64,000 nucleotides of DNA from Benincasa hispida (taxonomy: Eukaryota; Streptophyta; Magnoliopsida; Cucurbitales; Cucurbitaceae): positions 49,858,290 through 49,922,289 of the forward strand of contig NC_052355.1 in the NCBI RefSeq assembly GCF_009727055.1, in the 5' to 3' direction. Both the position numbers and the translations under genes were made by a program. Of the stretch, positions 10,678-21,432 are shown piece after piece. Under the pieces are notes generated by a model. The model saw only the letters and a list, made by a program, of their open reading frames with translations. It did no database searches and had not been told where the DNA came from. Within the stretch, counting starts at the first letter, position 1. Every line of letters begins with the position of its first letter.

Positions 10678-12547
10678 TTGGGATTTATGTTGTTTACAAA
10701 TGGTAATATGATTGATGGTATTGATGGAATTGACTATGACCAACCACCAAGTGGGGGTTTTAGCATAAATGTGAACAGTGGAATTGTATTCGAACAATTC
10801 ATTGAAATGGTTGGGATGTCACTTAGTGTAGACATAAGAACAAATCAGTTAGAAATAATATATAGACATCCTAACCTAGAATCATCAGGATCAATAAGGT
10901 TTATGTCATTCCCTATTCCGAATGCACAAGCTATGAACTTGATGTTCTTAATCGCGATGCCACTACCGAATTTAGTACATTTGTATGTAAAAGTGAATAG
11001 GATAGAGTTGGATATAAACTTGAATGCACCATTTAGTCAGTTTGAAGATCCAACTGAATGTATTGATCCTGATCTGGAGCCAGTTGCATCGCCATATGAT
11101 AATAAAGATATAGTGGCTAGCAATCAGTATAGAGATTTCTGAAGGGAAACAGACGATGAATTTGAAGAGTTGAATTTCGATGGTCATGAACATGAGTTAC
11201 CTTTAGATACATTCAACGATTTGGATATGAATGTACTGGATAGCATTCGAGAACATGACCCAATTGTAGCCCCTGTGGACGTTGACAATACTCAGTTGTA
11301 TAAAAGGGATGATTTGTCAAGACAAAGAAATGTTACAATACACGGTCAAATGTTTTGCTATTATATATCATGCACCATATGAGGTTGTGGAACCAACACC
11401 GACGATATGGACAATTTGGTGTAAGAAGTGGGAAGAAGGTTGCAAGTGGAGACTTTGTGCAATAAAGAAAAAATCATATGGCTTGTTTGAGATCACTAAG
11501 TACGATGAGCAACATACATGTTTTTATTCAGAACTGATTCAAAGTCATGTGCAATTGGATTCATCAATGATTGCAGTAGAGTTCTGTGATGCCGTAAGAG
11601 AAAAACTATCTATCAGCGTGGCACAACTACAGTCCGACATCAAATCAAAGTTTGGATATCATGTTCCTTACCATAAGGTATGGGAGGGCAACAGAAAAGC
11701 GTTGGCTAAAGTGTTCGGTGATTGGGATGAGTCTTACAAATTGTTACCTAGGTGGTTGTATATGGTTAAGCAGACTAATCCCAGAAGACGTGCAGAGTGG
11801 AGAGTGAAAGAAACACTTATTGAAAGTCATGTTATCCTAACTTCTGTATTTTGGGCATTTGGTTCTTGTATAGAAGCTTTTAATAAATGCTGGTCGATAA
11901 TTCAGATAGATGGTACACACTTGTATGGAAAATATTGAGGAAAATTGTTGATTGCTACATCAGTTGACTCGAACGTGCATCTTCTTCCACTTGCATTTGC
12001 CATTGCAAATGAAAAGTCTGTATGAGGATGGTTCTTAAAACACTTGAGAGAAATTGTAACACACGAAGAGGTGTGCTTAACTTCAGATCGACATGCTGGC
12101 ATAATCACAGCAGTGAAGAATCCAACAAATGGTTGGACGGGACCAAAATGTCACCATCGTTTCTGCTTAAGACATATCGTTAGCAACTTTAATAGAAAGT
12201 ACAAATTTAATACATTGAATAATTATATTTATCATGCTGGGTGTCAGTTTCAAATTCGGAAGTTCAATAAAGCAATTGAAGATATCAAATGAATAAATCG
12301 GAGTTGTCTGAGTTTTTTCTAACAACATTGGTATAGAGCAATGGACTCAAGCACATAATGGAGGGTTCAGATATGAGTGCATGACGACAAATCTATCAGA
12401 GTGCATAAATGACGTCCTCAAAAGAGCTCGAATGTTGTCTATAAATGTTCTTGCTCAAATAACATTCTTCAAGTGCATGAATTATTTTGAGAAAAGAAGA
12501 GAAAAAATAAGAGATGCATTGGAGTGTCAAGATAAATACACTCGGTA

Positions 12548-12578
<31 letters not shown>

Positions 12579-13167
12579 ATTAACAGATTTGTTTCAAGCA
12601 TATTTTATAATACTAAGTGGAGTAAAAATTCAGGTACGCATACGAAAAAAATAAATATAGGCTGCAAGATCTAGTAAACATGAAGTACAATCATACGATC
12701 GGTATGAAAGTGTATTTTATATGAAGACCAAACATCATAGTCTCAATGCTAAAGGAGAATGTTAAATAATTGAGGCTAAATAGGTCCGAGCGGTACTGTT
12801 CATATAACAAGTGCAAGCATTCGTATTCCATGCTCGCATTTTATGACAGTTTGCTCACATTTTAACATGAACTATGAAGACTTTATTGAAACTACTATAA
12901 ATTGTCAACGTATGCTAAATGTTACTCTCATCAATTTTAACCTGTACCGCATGAAGATTACTAGATCACGCACCTAATATGCTCGTCTTACATCCTGAAC
13001 CATCGTGTTGAAAAAACCTGGTAGAACCAAAAAGTTCACGTTATCATAACTAGATAGATTAGACAGAACCAGTCACTCGACAACGATGTGGATTTTGTAA
13101 TCAGTTAGGCCATAATCGAAAAAGTGTCCTTCGTTACTCAGACGAGCTCCAGATAGTTAGGGATTGA
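10678..13167 (+). pseudogene. Mutator-like (MULE/MuDR) transposase, decayed
   Basis: N-terminal MuDR-type region: 10687-11142 and 11170-11382. A further frame, 11282-11938, carries the plant MuDR DNA-binding stretch (WEEGCKWRLCA) and the start of the DDE core, IQIDGTHLYGKY, whose Asp is residue 210 of that frame. The core resumes in other frames with LLIATSVDSNVHLLPLAFAIANEKS, TSDRHAGI (Asp codon 12086-12088), CHHRFCLRHIVSNF and TTNLSECIND (candidate third acidic residue at 12399-12401). An AT-rich break follows, then a SWIM-like tail and RCGFCNQLGHNRKS near 13083, a knuckle that lost its last Cys by a shift. It would catalyse cut-and-paste transposition in the nucleus. Stops at 11142, 11936 and 12025 and several shifts inactivate it. 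Confidence 0.85.
12548..12575. repeat. (AT)n microsatellite
   Basis: About 14 AT dinucleotides, inside what looks like an intron or insertion between the catalytic core and the C-terminal part of the MULE transposase. Confidence 0.9.
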
Positions 13168-13530
13168 AAATAAATATATTTTTATATTATTATTCATTTT
13201 TTATTATAATTATTGTATATCAATTTCTATTATAATTATTATATATCAATTTTTTATTATAATTTATAAAGTTGTGCATATTCTTTTAATAAGAAATAAA
13301 TACTTTTTTTTATCATGTATATTTAATTAAGTGTAGATACTTTTATTGTATATTCAATTTTTTTATTATAATTTATAAAGTTGTACATTATTCCTTTAAT
13401 TAAGTTGTACATTATTTAATTGAGAAATAAATAATTTTTTTATCATGTATATTTAATTTAATTAATTAAGTTGTACATTATTCTTCTAATTGAGAAATGA
13501 ATATTTTTTTAATTGAGAAATAAATATTCT
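13168..13530. repeat. AT-rich spacer with degenerate tandem copies
   Basis: TTATTATAATTTATAAAGTTGTACATTATTC, AATTGAGAAATAAATA and ATCATGTATATTTAATTA recur two to four times each between about 13247 and 13530. The stretch ends in a polypyrimidine tract plus AG (TTTTCTTTTCAG, 13531-13542), so at least its end behaves like an intron. Confidence 0.55.
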
Positions 13531-13542
13531 TTTTCTTTTCAG

Positions 13543-15040
13543 ATCATGACTTTAAATCCAGGACCTATTGATCCCGATGTTTTGTACGACCAGTCCATTC
13601 ATCGATCATCTGTTGTATGGAGAGATCGTACTACTGGAGAAATATCTTGCAGGCATCGAGAGGTAGTTGTCCAGTGCACCATCCCACTCCACCCTCGAAT
13701 ACTACCGCTACTCTGTACATCTAGATTTTATGAGGTTGCCAGATTGGGATTTATTCAGTTAGACTGGCATCTGATCACAACCTTGGTCGAGAGATGGAGG
13801 CCTGAGACGCATATATTTCATATGTCTGTTAGAGAGTGCACTATCACTCTACAAGACATAGAAGTGTTGTTGGGGTTACCTGTTGACTGTGAGTCGGTCA
13901 CCAGAGTGATATATGATGATTGGCCACAAGTTTGTCAACTGTACCTCGGTGTGACCTCACTTGCTGACAAAATTAAAAGATCGAGGTTAAGTTTGATATG
14001 GTTAGGAACACAATTCTGTGAGCTCGCAGATGATGCATACGAGGAAACTGTCATAAGATATGCCCGAGCATATATACTACAAATGATGGGTGGAAGTCGT
14101 TTTCTAACAAATCAAGTCATTTTATTCACTTGATGTTCCTGCCACTATTAGCTAACCTCTATGATGTGGAGCAGTATTCGTGGGATGGAGCATGTTTGGC
14201 ATGGATGTATAGACAACTATGCAAAGCAACAAGACCTAAGGTTCGTGAGATAACTGGCCTCTCATACTTTTGCAACTATGGACTTGGGAGCGATTTCCAA
14301 TAATGGCTCCACAGCTACAACATGTCAATGGCGCTCAGTTAGCTGGACGAGCCTACAGTTCTCGGTGTATTATTTTAATTCAATTTAATTCTTATATGAC
14401 CGATCTAGTTAATTTAGAATCTAAATTATCAATTTAAAAATTTAGGTGGAGAGACAAATTTTGTGTGATTAGGACAGCCACACATGTAGTTAGCCAATAC
14501 AGATACATGTTTGATCCGCTTCAACCTGATTAGGTACATTAACACTGAACCAAATTGATTATTTTATACACATTTTTATTGTATTTGTCTTTAATGTTCT
14601 CCAATATAATTATTTTTTTGTTTCAGGTTATTTGGGAGTCGTACAAAATTATTATGTACACTTTGCCCAGTTTCTGTACGAATGGTCAAAACATATGGCG
14701 AACGATGAGTCCTCTCATATATTTTCACATTGGTGAGTGGCATCTTCCTAACAGGTGATGAGTCGATTCGGTTTTCAGCATGATGTCCCATCGCCTTGTA
14801 ATACTGGCATGATATTGACATAAGAACTGAAGATTGGTCCGAAAAAGTTGCACATTTGGTAGTGCGATGGCACTATCGTGCAAGCTTTATTACAATGGGG
14901 GTTTCTATTGAACAGTTTGACAGGGATGTCACTCAAGACTACATTCATTGGTATAATAATATCATAAGGTGCTACATCACTCATCCGGGAGCAATTGTGG
15001 GTCATCTGTATAACGCTGATTTTTTTTATGTCTTTAAATA
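13543..15040 (+). pseudogene. Plant mobile domain (PMD/MAIN-like) gene, 5' exons
   Basis: An acceptor-like TTTTCTTTTCAG ends at 13542 and the first in-frame ATG is 13546 (MTLNPGPIDPDVLYDQ). Residues from there match the PMD family: RSSVVWRDR, FYEVARLGFIQLDWHLITTLVERWRPETHIFHM, VRECTITLQDIEVLLGLPVD and YARAYILQMMGG. The long open frame ends at 14131-14133. The family pattern then continues in other frames (LFLPLLANLYDVEQYSWDGACLAWMYRQLC) across two plausible introns, 14365-14445 and 14534-14626, to VIWESYKIIMYTLPSFC, WRTMSPLIYFHIGEWHLPNR and IEQFDRDVTQDY. A TAG at 14531 replaces the expected Gln codon. Host PMD proteins (MAIN, MAIL1) act in nuclear silencing and genome stability. PMD domains are also carried by transposons, which fits here. 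Confidence 0.75.
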
Positions 15041-15169
15041 AGCACGTGGACAAATAAGAATGTGAATTATACAAGCTCATGTTGCCATAAACTTGCTGAC
15101 TTGGAAAGATGGAGATGGAGTGTGGATGTTGTATTATGCTTATTTGCACTTTATGCGATACTACTTTTA

Positions 15170-16944
15170 GATGTATGTGTTATTAATGAAATGCTTGTAG
15201 TATGCTATGCGTTGTCACAAGTTTCCTTGTACTGAAATCAAATATAATTCCAATGCAAGTTTCTCGAAGTGATCCGAGGTCGAACACAGGGATTGTTGTC
15301 GTTAATGTGTTACATTTGTGATATATGTGACCAGTGTTTTTACAATTAATAAAGGGTGTGCTTGTACAGGAAATTAAATTGCGGTAAAGTAAAATTGTGC
15401 AGATAAACTAAAGTTGCGGTAATAAAATAAAGTGCGATAAAAATAAACCTAAGCTAATGTGATGTAAGATACAAGATACATGATATACATGATACTGAGT
15501 TCGAGCCTGACTGTCAAGTCTATACAAAGGATCGTGGTATGCGATGGCAAGACTTAATGGATAAATTAGAAGGAGAAAGAATAATTAGTACAAACATCAT
15601 ACGTTTGTTAATTGCGTTAAAGATACAACTAAGGTTCCGCTTTCTCTTGGTGTACACCACTCGGTGATCGGCCACGTTTCCATATCTCTATGGTGAAACA
15701 GGGATGAACGTAGTGAACGCAAGATTGCTTCCATCTTTAGAAGTACTTCTCGCTTTAGTGAACGCATTCTTCCAACCCTCTCTCGATAGGCGGAATGACA
15801 TCTTCACTTCTACTCTCACAGGTGAAGATGTCATCTAGCATGCTTTAACTAAACATAATTATTTCCTTAACCCAATTAATTTACTTGCTCAATTATTGCT
15901 AATTATCCAAGGGATTAAGAAAACATCGTGGAGAAAGTGAAATATGGAGGAACGGAAATAGACAGAATGATGGAGATGAATATGATCATAACAATTAATA
16001 CTAAGATTAGCGTCTGATACATGGTGTGAATGATAGAAATTAAGAAGATGAGTACAAGTGATGATAATGAGATAGAAACAAATACAAAAGAGTGTCAACG
16101 TCTTGACACAGATCTGGACGGTGGATTTGCTTGCCGGCGTGTGGAGTGGATGAAGAGAAGAGCTTCCCTCTCAGGCTTGCTCCTCTAGTAGAAGTGACCT
16201 TCGTACAGAGCTTCAACAGTGGGGATTGGAAGGATTCTTGCCCAGAGACTCACCTCTCGGCCTTGTCTCTTAATTCTTCCCAGATCTACTCTGATTAGTC
16301 GCTCAACCAGTCTCTCTCTCAGATCAGTATATACACTTTTCTCTGTATTCAAGCCTCTTTTCTCAGTGGAATGGCCGAAGCTATTTCTAGGCTCAACTCT
16401 GACTCTCTGCATTGTGGTTCCCACTTTATTGTTAAGGCAGTTCCAGAAATGGTGGAGTGAATATTCCTTCTATTACGAAATCAATCCCGTCAGAAATGCA
16501 TAACGGTCAGCTGTACACGTGTCAGAATCCTCCGCAATTGCGTTGCTCTTTACATCTTTGATCGTTTGCCCACATGCGGTGTTGTTTTTTTTTATTACTG
16601 CATGCGGTTGAGATTGCGTTGATGGCTTAGCTCTTGATTGATTGTTGCATGCGTCGTCATTGCGTTGATCGCCTATTCATTCCTGAATGATTGGCGCAAT
16701 GCGACATAGATGCGTTGTTCAGTTTATTTTGAGACTTGAACGCATGCGGTGACTTGATTTCCTGCAAAACAAACTTGAAATATTCTTTTCTACCATCGCA
16801 ATGGTGTCAGTGGGTGTATTGACAACAATTGATAATTCTCGCATTTATTAGCTAATTTCTATACAATTGACGCAACTTTTCTTTCTTTTGGCCGCAATAT
16901 CTAAATAAAACAGTATAAATAACTTGTATTTCAACAAGTTATCA
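15170..16944 (-). mobile_element. Athila-type LTR (probably solo) splitting the PMD gene
   Basis: The minus-strand 5' end is well defined at 16944 (TGATAACTTGTTGAAA). The other end, near 15170, is approximate. The inside carries the recurrent GAGGTCGAACACAGGGA signature (15279-15295), seen in reverse near the 3' end of every Athila LTR in this window. No adjoining primer site or internal region is present, so it is either a solo LTR or the remainder of a truncated element. PMD-like sequence lies on both sides. Confidence 0.75.
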
Positions 16945-17424
16945 ATCTGGTAAATGAATAAATATTATCTAATTATTTTTAATTTAAATTTATTTTAAAT
17001 ATTATCTAATTATTTTTAATTTAAATATTATCTAATTGTTTTATAATTCATAGAGATCGAACAACAGTAGACCCTGTGATGTTGCGAATAAATCGAACCA
17101 GGTTCTTGCTATATGTAGTGACAACCAAAGCTATATGGAGGAGATACATTATATGTATGATATACCTATTGTTCCTCCACCAGCTCCTAGATGTAGTGGA
17201 CCAGTTCGGGAAGAAGATGAGTTTGATGAGGTTGCCTACAATGTGGAAGAGTTTCCCTCTGTGATGCAGACACAGAGTCAAACTGATTATGTTAGTTCGA
17301 TGATGATGATGCCAACATTTGGTTCAAGACATTATGACTTAGAAGCTGGTCCTTCGTCTTTATACGTGCATGGACATGGTCGGGGTCGTGGAGAGCATAA
17401 TGAATATTTATATTATGAAGCGCC
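16945..17424 (+). pseudogene. PMD gene, 3' exon
   Basis: After the LTR comes an AT-rich stretch with a 37-bp unit repeated about three times (TATTATCTAATTATTTTTAATTTAAA, 16963-17040), then an acceptor-like TAATTCATAG and an open frame to the next LTR. The frame at 17135-17424 reads MEEIHYMYDIPIVPPPAP, then an acidic stretch and a His/Gly/Arg-rich end (YVHGHGRGRGEHNEYLYYEAP). It is interpreted as the low-complexity C-terminus of the PMD protein because of position and strand. The sequence alone is not diagnostic. The original stop is lost to the LTR inserted at 17425. Confidence 0.5.
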
Positions 17425-17690
17425 TGATAACTAGTAGAAATACAAGTTATTTAGACTGCCTTATCTAGATATTGTGACCAAAAGATAGTAAATATGCGTC
17501 AATTGTATGAAAATTAGCTTTGAAATACAATAATTATAAATTATCACAATTACACCCACTAACATCTTTAAGATGGAAGAAAATGATATTTTACTCTATT
17601 TTGCAGGAAACCGAGTCACCGCTTACGCTCAAGGCTCAAGAAGAACTGATCACACATCTCTGTCACATTGTGCCCGTCAATCACATTGGT
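17425..17690 (+). repeat. 5' fragment of an Athila LTR
   Basis: Starts TGATAACTAGTAGAAATACA, like the LTR at 37358. It aligns by eye, inverted, with the last ~330 bases of the 15170-16944 LTR as far as the TTTTGCAGGAAACC segment. It is then cut where the inverted repeat begins. Confidence 0.75.
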
Positions 17691-17947
17691 CCTAGGGTTT
17701 AGTTTACTTAGAAAAAACATGGCTAAGACTTTTAACTAAGTGACTTTTTAGGTTTGTCCAAAAGTAACGCTTACTTTGGAAAGTTTAAACAACTTTTGAT
17801 CATCATTCATTAAACTCTTTAACGAAATCTTTGATCAACTGTCGCATGCTTGCAGAAAATCTATCTAATTCACCTTTTCAGGTCCCAGGTAGGGATGTTC
17901 TGTTTCCATCAGTTTAAATACCCCAGCCTAGAGAAAACCCACCTTAG
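17691..17947 (-). repeat. Left arm of a 1.1-kb inverted repeat
   Basis: CCTAGGGTTTAGTTTACTTAG through CCACCTTAG is the imperfect reverse complement of 18519-18780. The same sequence in the right-arm orientation occurs in the Copia-3 leader (about 31520-31770 and 37020-37290), where there is no inverted partner. Confidence 0.85.
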
Positions 17948-18518
17948 GTTATGCTATTATTCATGCATCATATATTATAAGTGTTATAATATAGTAATTG
18001 GCATGATGAAATTATGAGAGAGCATGTGCATGTATCATGAAATACAAGAGTTATATTTATGCATGCCTTACGCATATTCATGCATCATTTTTATATTATA
18101 AGAGTGATAGTATAAAGGTGTATGGAAGCATGTTTGCTCGGTTCGTTGCTTTGTTATATAAGTGTTATATACAAGTAGCAATGAATGAACAATGCATGGA
18201 GCATGATACTTAGGCTTGTTTATAAAAGTTATGAATGCCTTGTATGTGTAGCTTTGCATTGTGCTTGGTTTTGATTGTTCCCGGTTATAAGTGTTACAAT
18301 GGAAATTAGAATTAAAATCAATAAAAAAGAGCTGCATGCAGACTTAGGTGAACTCATGTTTTAAAAGGGTTTTAAAATTGGATTGAGATAGACCTAAGTT
18401 CAAGGTTCTAATGTAATTAGATACCTAAGTTTAATCTTTTAAATCGGTTTAATAGGATTAAATTGATTGGAATAAAAGATTAAATTTGTATTAAATCTAT
18501 CTATAAGGGACCTTTTGT
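17948..18518 (+). repeat. Copia leader segment with TTATAAGNGTTATA motifs
   Basis: Spacer of the inverted repeat. It carries five loose copies of the inverted motif TTATAAGTGTTATA (about 17974, 18096, 18155, 18220 and 18282), mostly with ATGCATCAT or CATGCAT nearby. It is homologous by eye to 30940-31500 and 36460-37010. Confidence 0.7.
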
Positions 18519-18780
18519 CTAAGGTGGGTTCTGTCTAGGCTAGGGTATTTAAGCTGACAGAAACGGAACACCCTTACCTGGGAACCTACCTAGAAAGGTG
18601 AATTAGATAGATTTTCTACAAGCATGCGACAGTTGATCAAAGAATTCGTTAAAGAGTTTAATGAATGATGATAAAAAAATTGTTCAATTTTCCAAGGTAA
18701 GAGTTACTCTTGGGCAAACCTAAAAAGTCACTTAGTTAAAATTATTAGCCGTGCTTTTTCTAAGTAAACTAAACACTAGG
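18519..18780 (+). repeat. Right arm of the 1.1-kb inverted repeat
   Basis: CTAAGGTGGGTTCTGTCTAGG through AAACACTAGG. This arm is in the same orientation and context as in the Copia-3 leader, so the left arm is the additional, inverted copy. Confidence 0.85.
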
Positions 18781-19411
18781 TTATAAAATACTTAGTGGGA
18801 GGAAGAGATATATATGATATGTCAATGATTCCACTCACGTTTCTCCCTGAATGTTCACATCGTGAGATTCATGCTTGGCCTTGTGGTGCTCTGAGAGCAT
18901 CCCCCTTCGGATGGTGTTTGCATGAGTCAATATCAAGGTGGACAGAGAGAGTATTTATAGTAAGTGGTTGAAGGGTGTGTGTCAATATGTCCTGCAGTTT
19001 CCTTCATTGGTTCGCACCGTGAGATCTTCTTGCACTCCCTCGTGGCGCCCTGGGAGCGTCCCCTTTCAGATGAGTTTTGTGCAGTTGGTCAGTATCAAGG
19101 CGAACTCCAGTTTTTGCCCCAATCGGATTTTTTCCCTTCGGATTGGCTGTTTGGGGCAGAATTCTAGGGCCTAAAATGACGGGTCACACTTACAGGAAAT
19201 TGTTAAGCAAGTTAATGATTTCTTGACCAAATCAATGATGGCTAGTTGTTATAGGAGAAAGAGTTGTTCTTGTATTAATGATTGGTTGAGAATTTCTCAA
19301 TTCAGAGGAGGGATGAATTGACTACCCTTCGGTGGCTTTTGTCCTAAACCTTTAAAACGTCATTGCGAAACTAGATGTCACATGGGGCTCATTTTAGTTT
19401 TGCTAAACCTA
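18781..19411 (+). repeat. Copia leader segment (Copia-3 type)
   Basis: It matches by eye the block 39502-40040 (CACCCTGGGAGTGTCCCC-like segments; GGTTGAGAATNTCTCA; CATTGCGAAACTAGATGTC), which precedes a copia gag in the second locus. No gag follows here, because a minus-strand copia LTR begins at 19426. Open frames at 18938-19174 are not conserved in the homologous block and are not called. Confidence 0.6.
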
Positions 19412-21432
19412 GATCTGATACCAATTGAAGGAAATCAAGCACGAGGATTTGTATGAGCAGTAGATGCATACAAGATTGGAAAATAACAGGTCATGCACAA
19501 CTAGAAATTACAAAATGTTTTAGGATGATACAAGGGATAGAGGATGCATACTTTTGAAGAAACATTCTTCATGAATCCCTCGATCAATCTACAAGCATCC
19601 AAGAACAACAACGCTCGAACACAAGGATTGGAACACAACACAAACACAACGAACAAAGCCTCCACGAAACCAATCGAGTCTAACTCGATCCACGAATTGA
19701 GTGAGGACACCACCACAATGGTTACTTTGGTATTCTCGGTGTGAGAATCCAGGAGTTGTGGGCACTATATGGTCTTAGCTTGAGGAAGAGACTGGAGGAC
19801 AACGATCGAGCAGACGATCGAGCAAGTGAGAGATAACACAGTCTATCATATAGACGATGTGCTCGATCGTTTAGTAAATGATAGACTTAGCCACTCGGTC
19901 ATTTAACTACGATCAGCTGAATGACTATCGTATAGTCAAAGCTGTACGATCGTTTAGTCTTTGCACAACATTCGCTTAGTGAAACTCTTTCACTTGATAG
20001 CTTTTTTGTGAGTTCTTTTCGAATGAAGTAAGTCCTAATTTTAGGAAAACATTTTTCCTTTTATCTCATGATTACCATAAAACTACCAATAACCTCCCAC
20101 TCAATCGATTATTAGAGAAAAATAAATTAATTATCATATAATTAATATATTATAAATAGATATGATAACCAACTTACCATATTATATTTATAACCTATAG
20201 TTTTAATATTTCATCTCATGAAACATACAAACTATAGTTCTTTTTCTATTTTATGGTACTTAATGTAAATCATATTTATATTGATTCCTTCACTTGATGT
20301 ATCTCATACATCACACCAATTATATCATATATAATTGAATTTCCTCTTGTTAATTTGAATACTTCAAACTAACCTCAAGAACTGATTCTCAACTTGAATC
20401 CATTGGGCTACCAAGGGGACCTTATGGACCTGTAGCTTGAAGCTCCAACGATATGTGAATAACTGACTAAACTCTTTAGTCACGAGATCCACCATCCGTT
20501 AACTATCGGGCACTCCACTAAAGACCGACAGCTGCATTCTTCTCACTACAGATATATTTCTGTGTCTACATCAACCAATCGATCGTGCGATAACCCTTCA
20601 CAGATCGCTCGTAAGTACAGCTGGCCAAGTCATTGTTTTTCCCCTGTAGTTACATCTAACTCCTTAAGTACCACTGATTCCTCTAATGAACAATAAGTCA
20701 TAGTCCTACTATGACTGGGTCCTCTCTTCTAAAGAGAGGATGTGGCCACCATGTTCAAGACCCGAAATCAGCCCTTAAGGGACAGTCTATCTACTTACCC
20801 CTGTTTCGGGGAAGGAGTAAATCCCATCTTGTGTAATTGAGTTCCCAGCTCCCCAATCAGACAAATCCCCAAAAAAGTAGGCTTGTTGAGTTGGCAATCT
20901 GGCCACTCTCACCCATACTAATCAAAGGACCGCCCTCAAAGGCAGGAGTTCCCAAAACACTCAGAATTGAGGTCATGTCACCTATAGTCGTTTAGGTGAG
21001 ATGTAGTCTTAAGTATCAACGACGTTATATATAGAGACGAATCATCTCGTGGTCTGGTCTTATACAAACTCTTTGTACAGGACACCCCTGCTCGCATGTC
21101 TCCACATGAATGGTCAGGATCAACCATCTATAGTAGTTCACAACACTTGTAGACCTCTACAAAGCGGGTCGTATCCGTAGTGTCATCAGGATCAGGTATC
21201 CCTCCTTAATCCTTATACTACAGACCTTTTTAGGTTATCACTTAAGGCATGATCCACTTTTATATCTCATATACATGCTTAAGTTCACATAAGTTTACAT
21301 ATAATAACCACAAATCTTTGTTTATTGGATATGATTAAATGAAAATAAAATAACTCTTATTTTATTAATAACAATGTGTACAAAGTTTACAAACTACGAG
21401 ACTCCGGCAGAATTAGGACACCAATCCCAACA
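19412..21432 (-). mobile_element. Copia LTR with primer site, minus strand
   Basis: On the minus strand the LTR starts TGTTGGGATTGGTGTCC at 21432 and ends CCTTCA at 19426. It is followed by ATTGGTATCAGATC (19425-19412), a Met-tRNA primer site. At 2007 bp it is the same family as the Copia-3 LTR (shared blocks around GTTGGAGCTTCAAGCTACAGG, the GATCGT-rich zone and TTGAGAATCAGTTCTTG). No coding region in this orientation follows downstream, so this is an element end joined to unrelated leader sequence. Confidence 0.8.

Noticed and set aside
13543..14133. Active host PMD gene
   Set aside because: Although 196 codons from the ATG are open, the family pattern continues past the stop in other frames and is split by LTRs.
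16185..16503. Open frames on both strands within 16185-16503
   Set aside because: Inside an Athila LTR; not kept open in the related LTR at 59655-61676.
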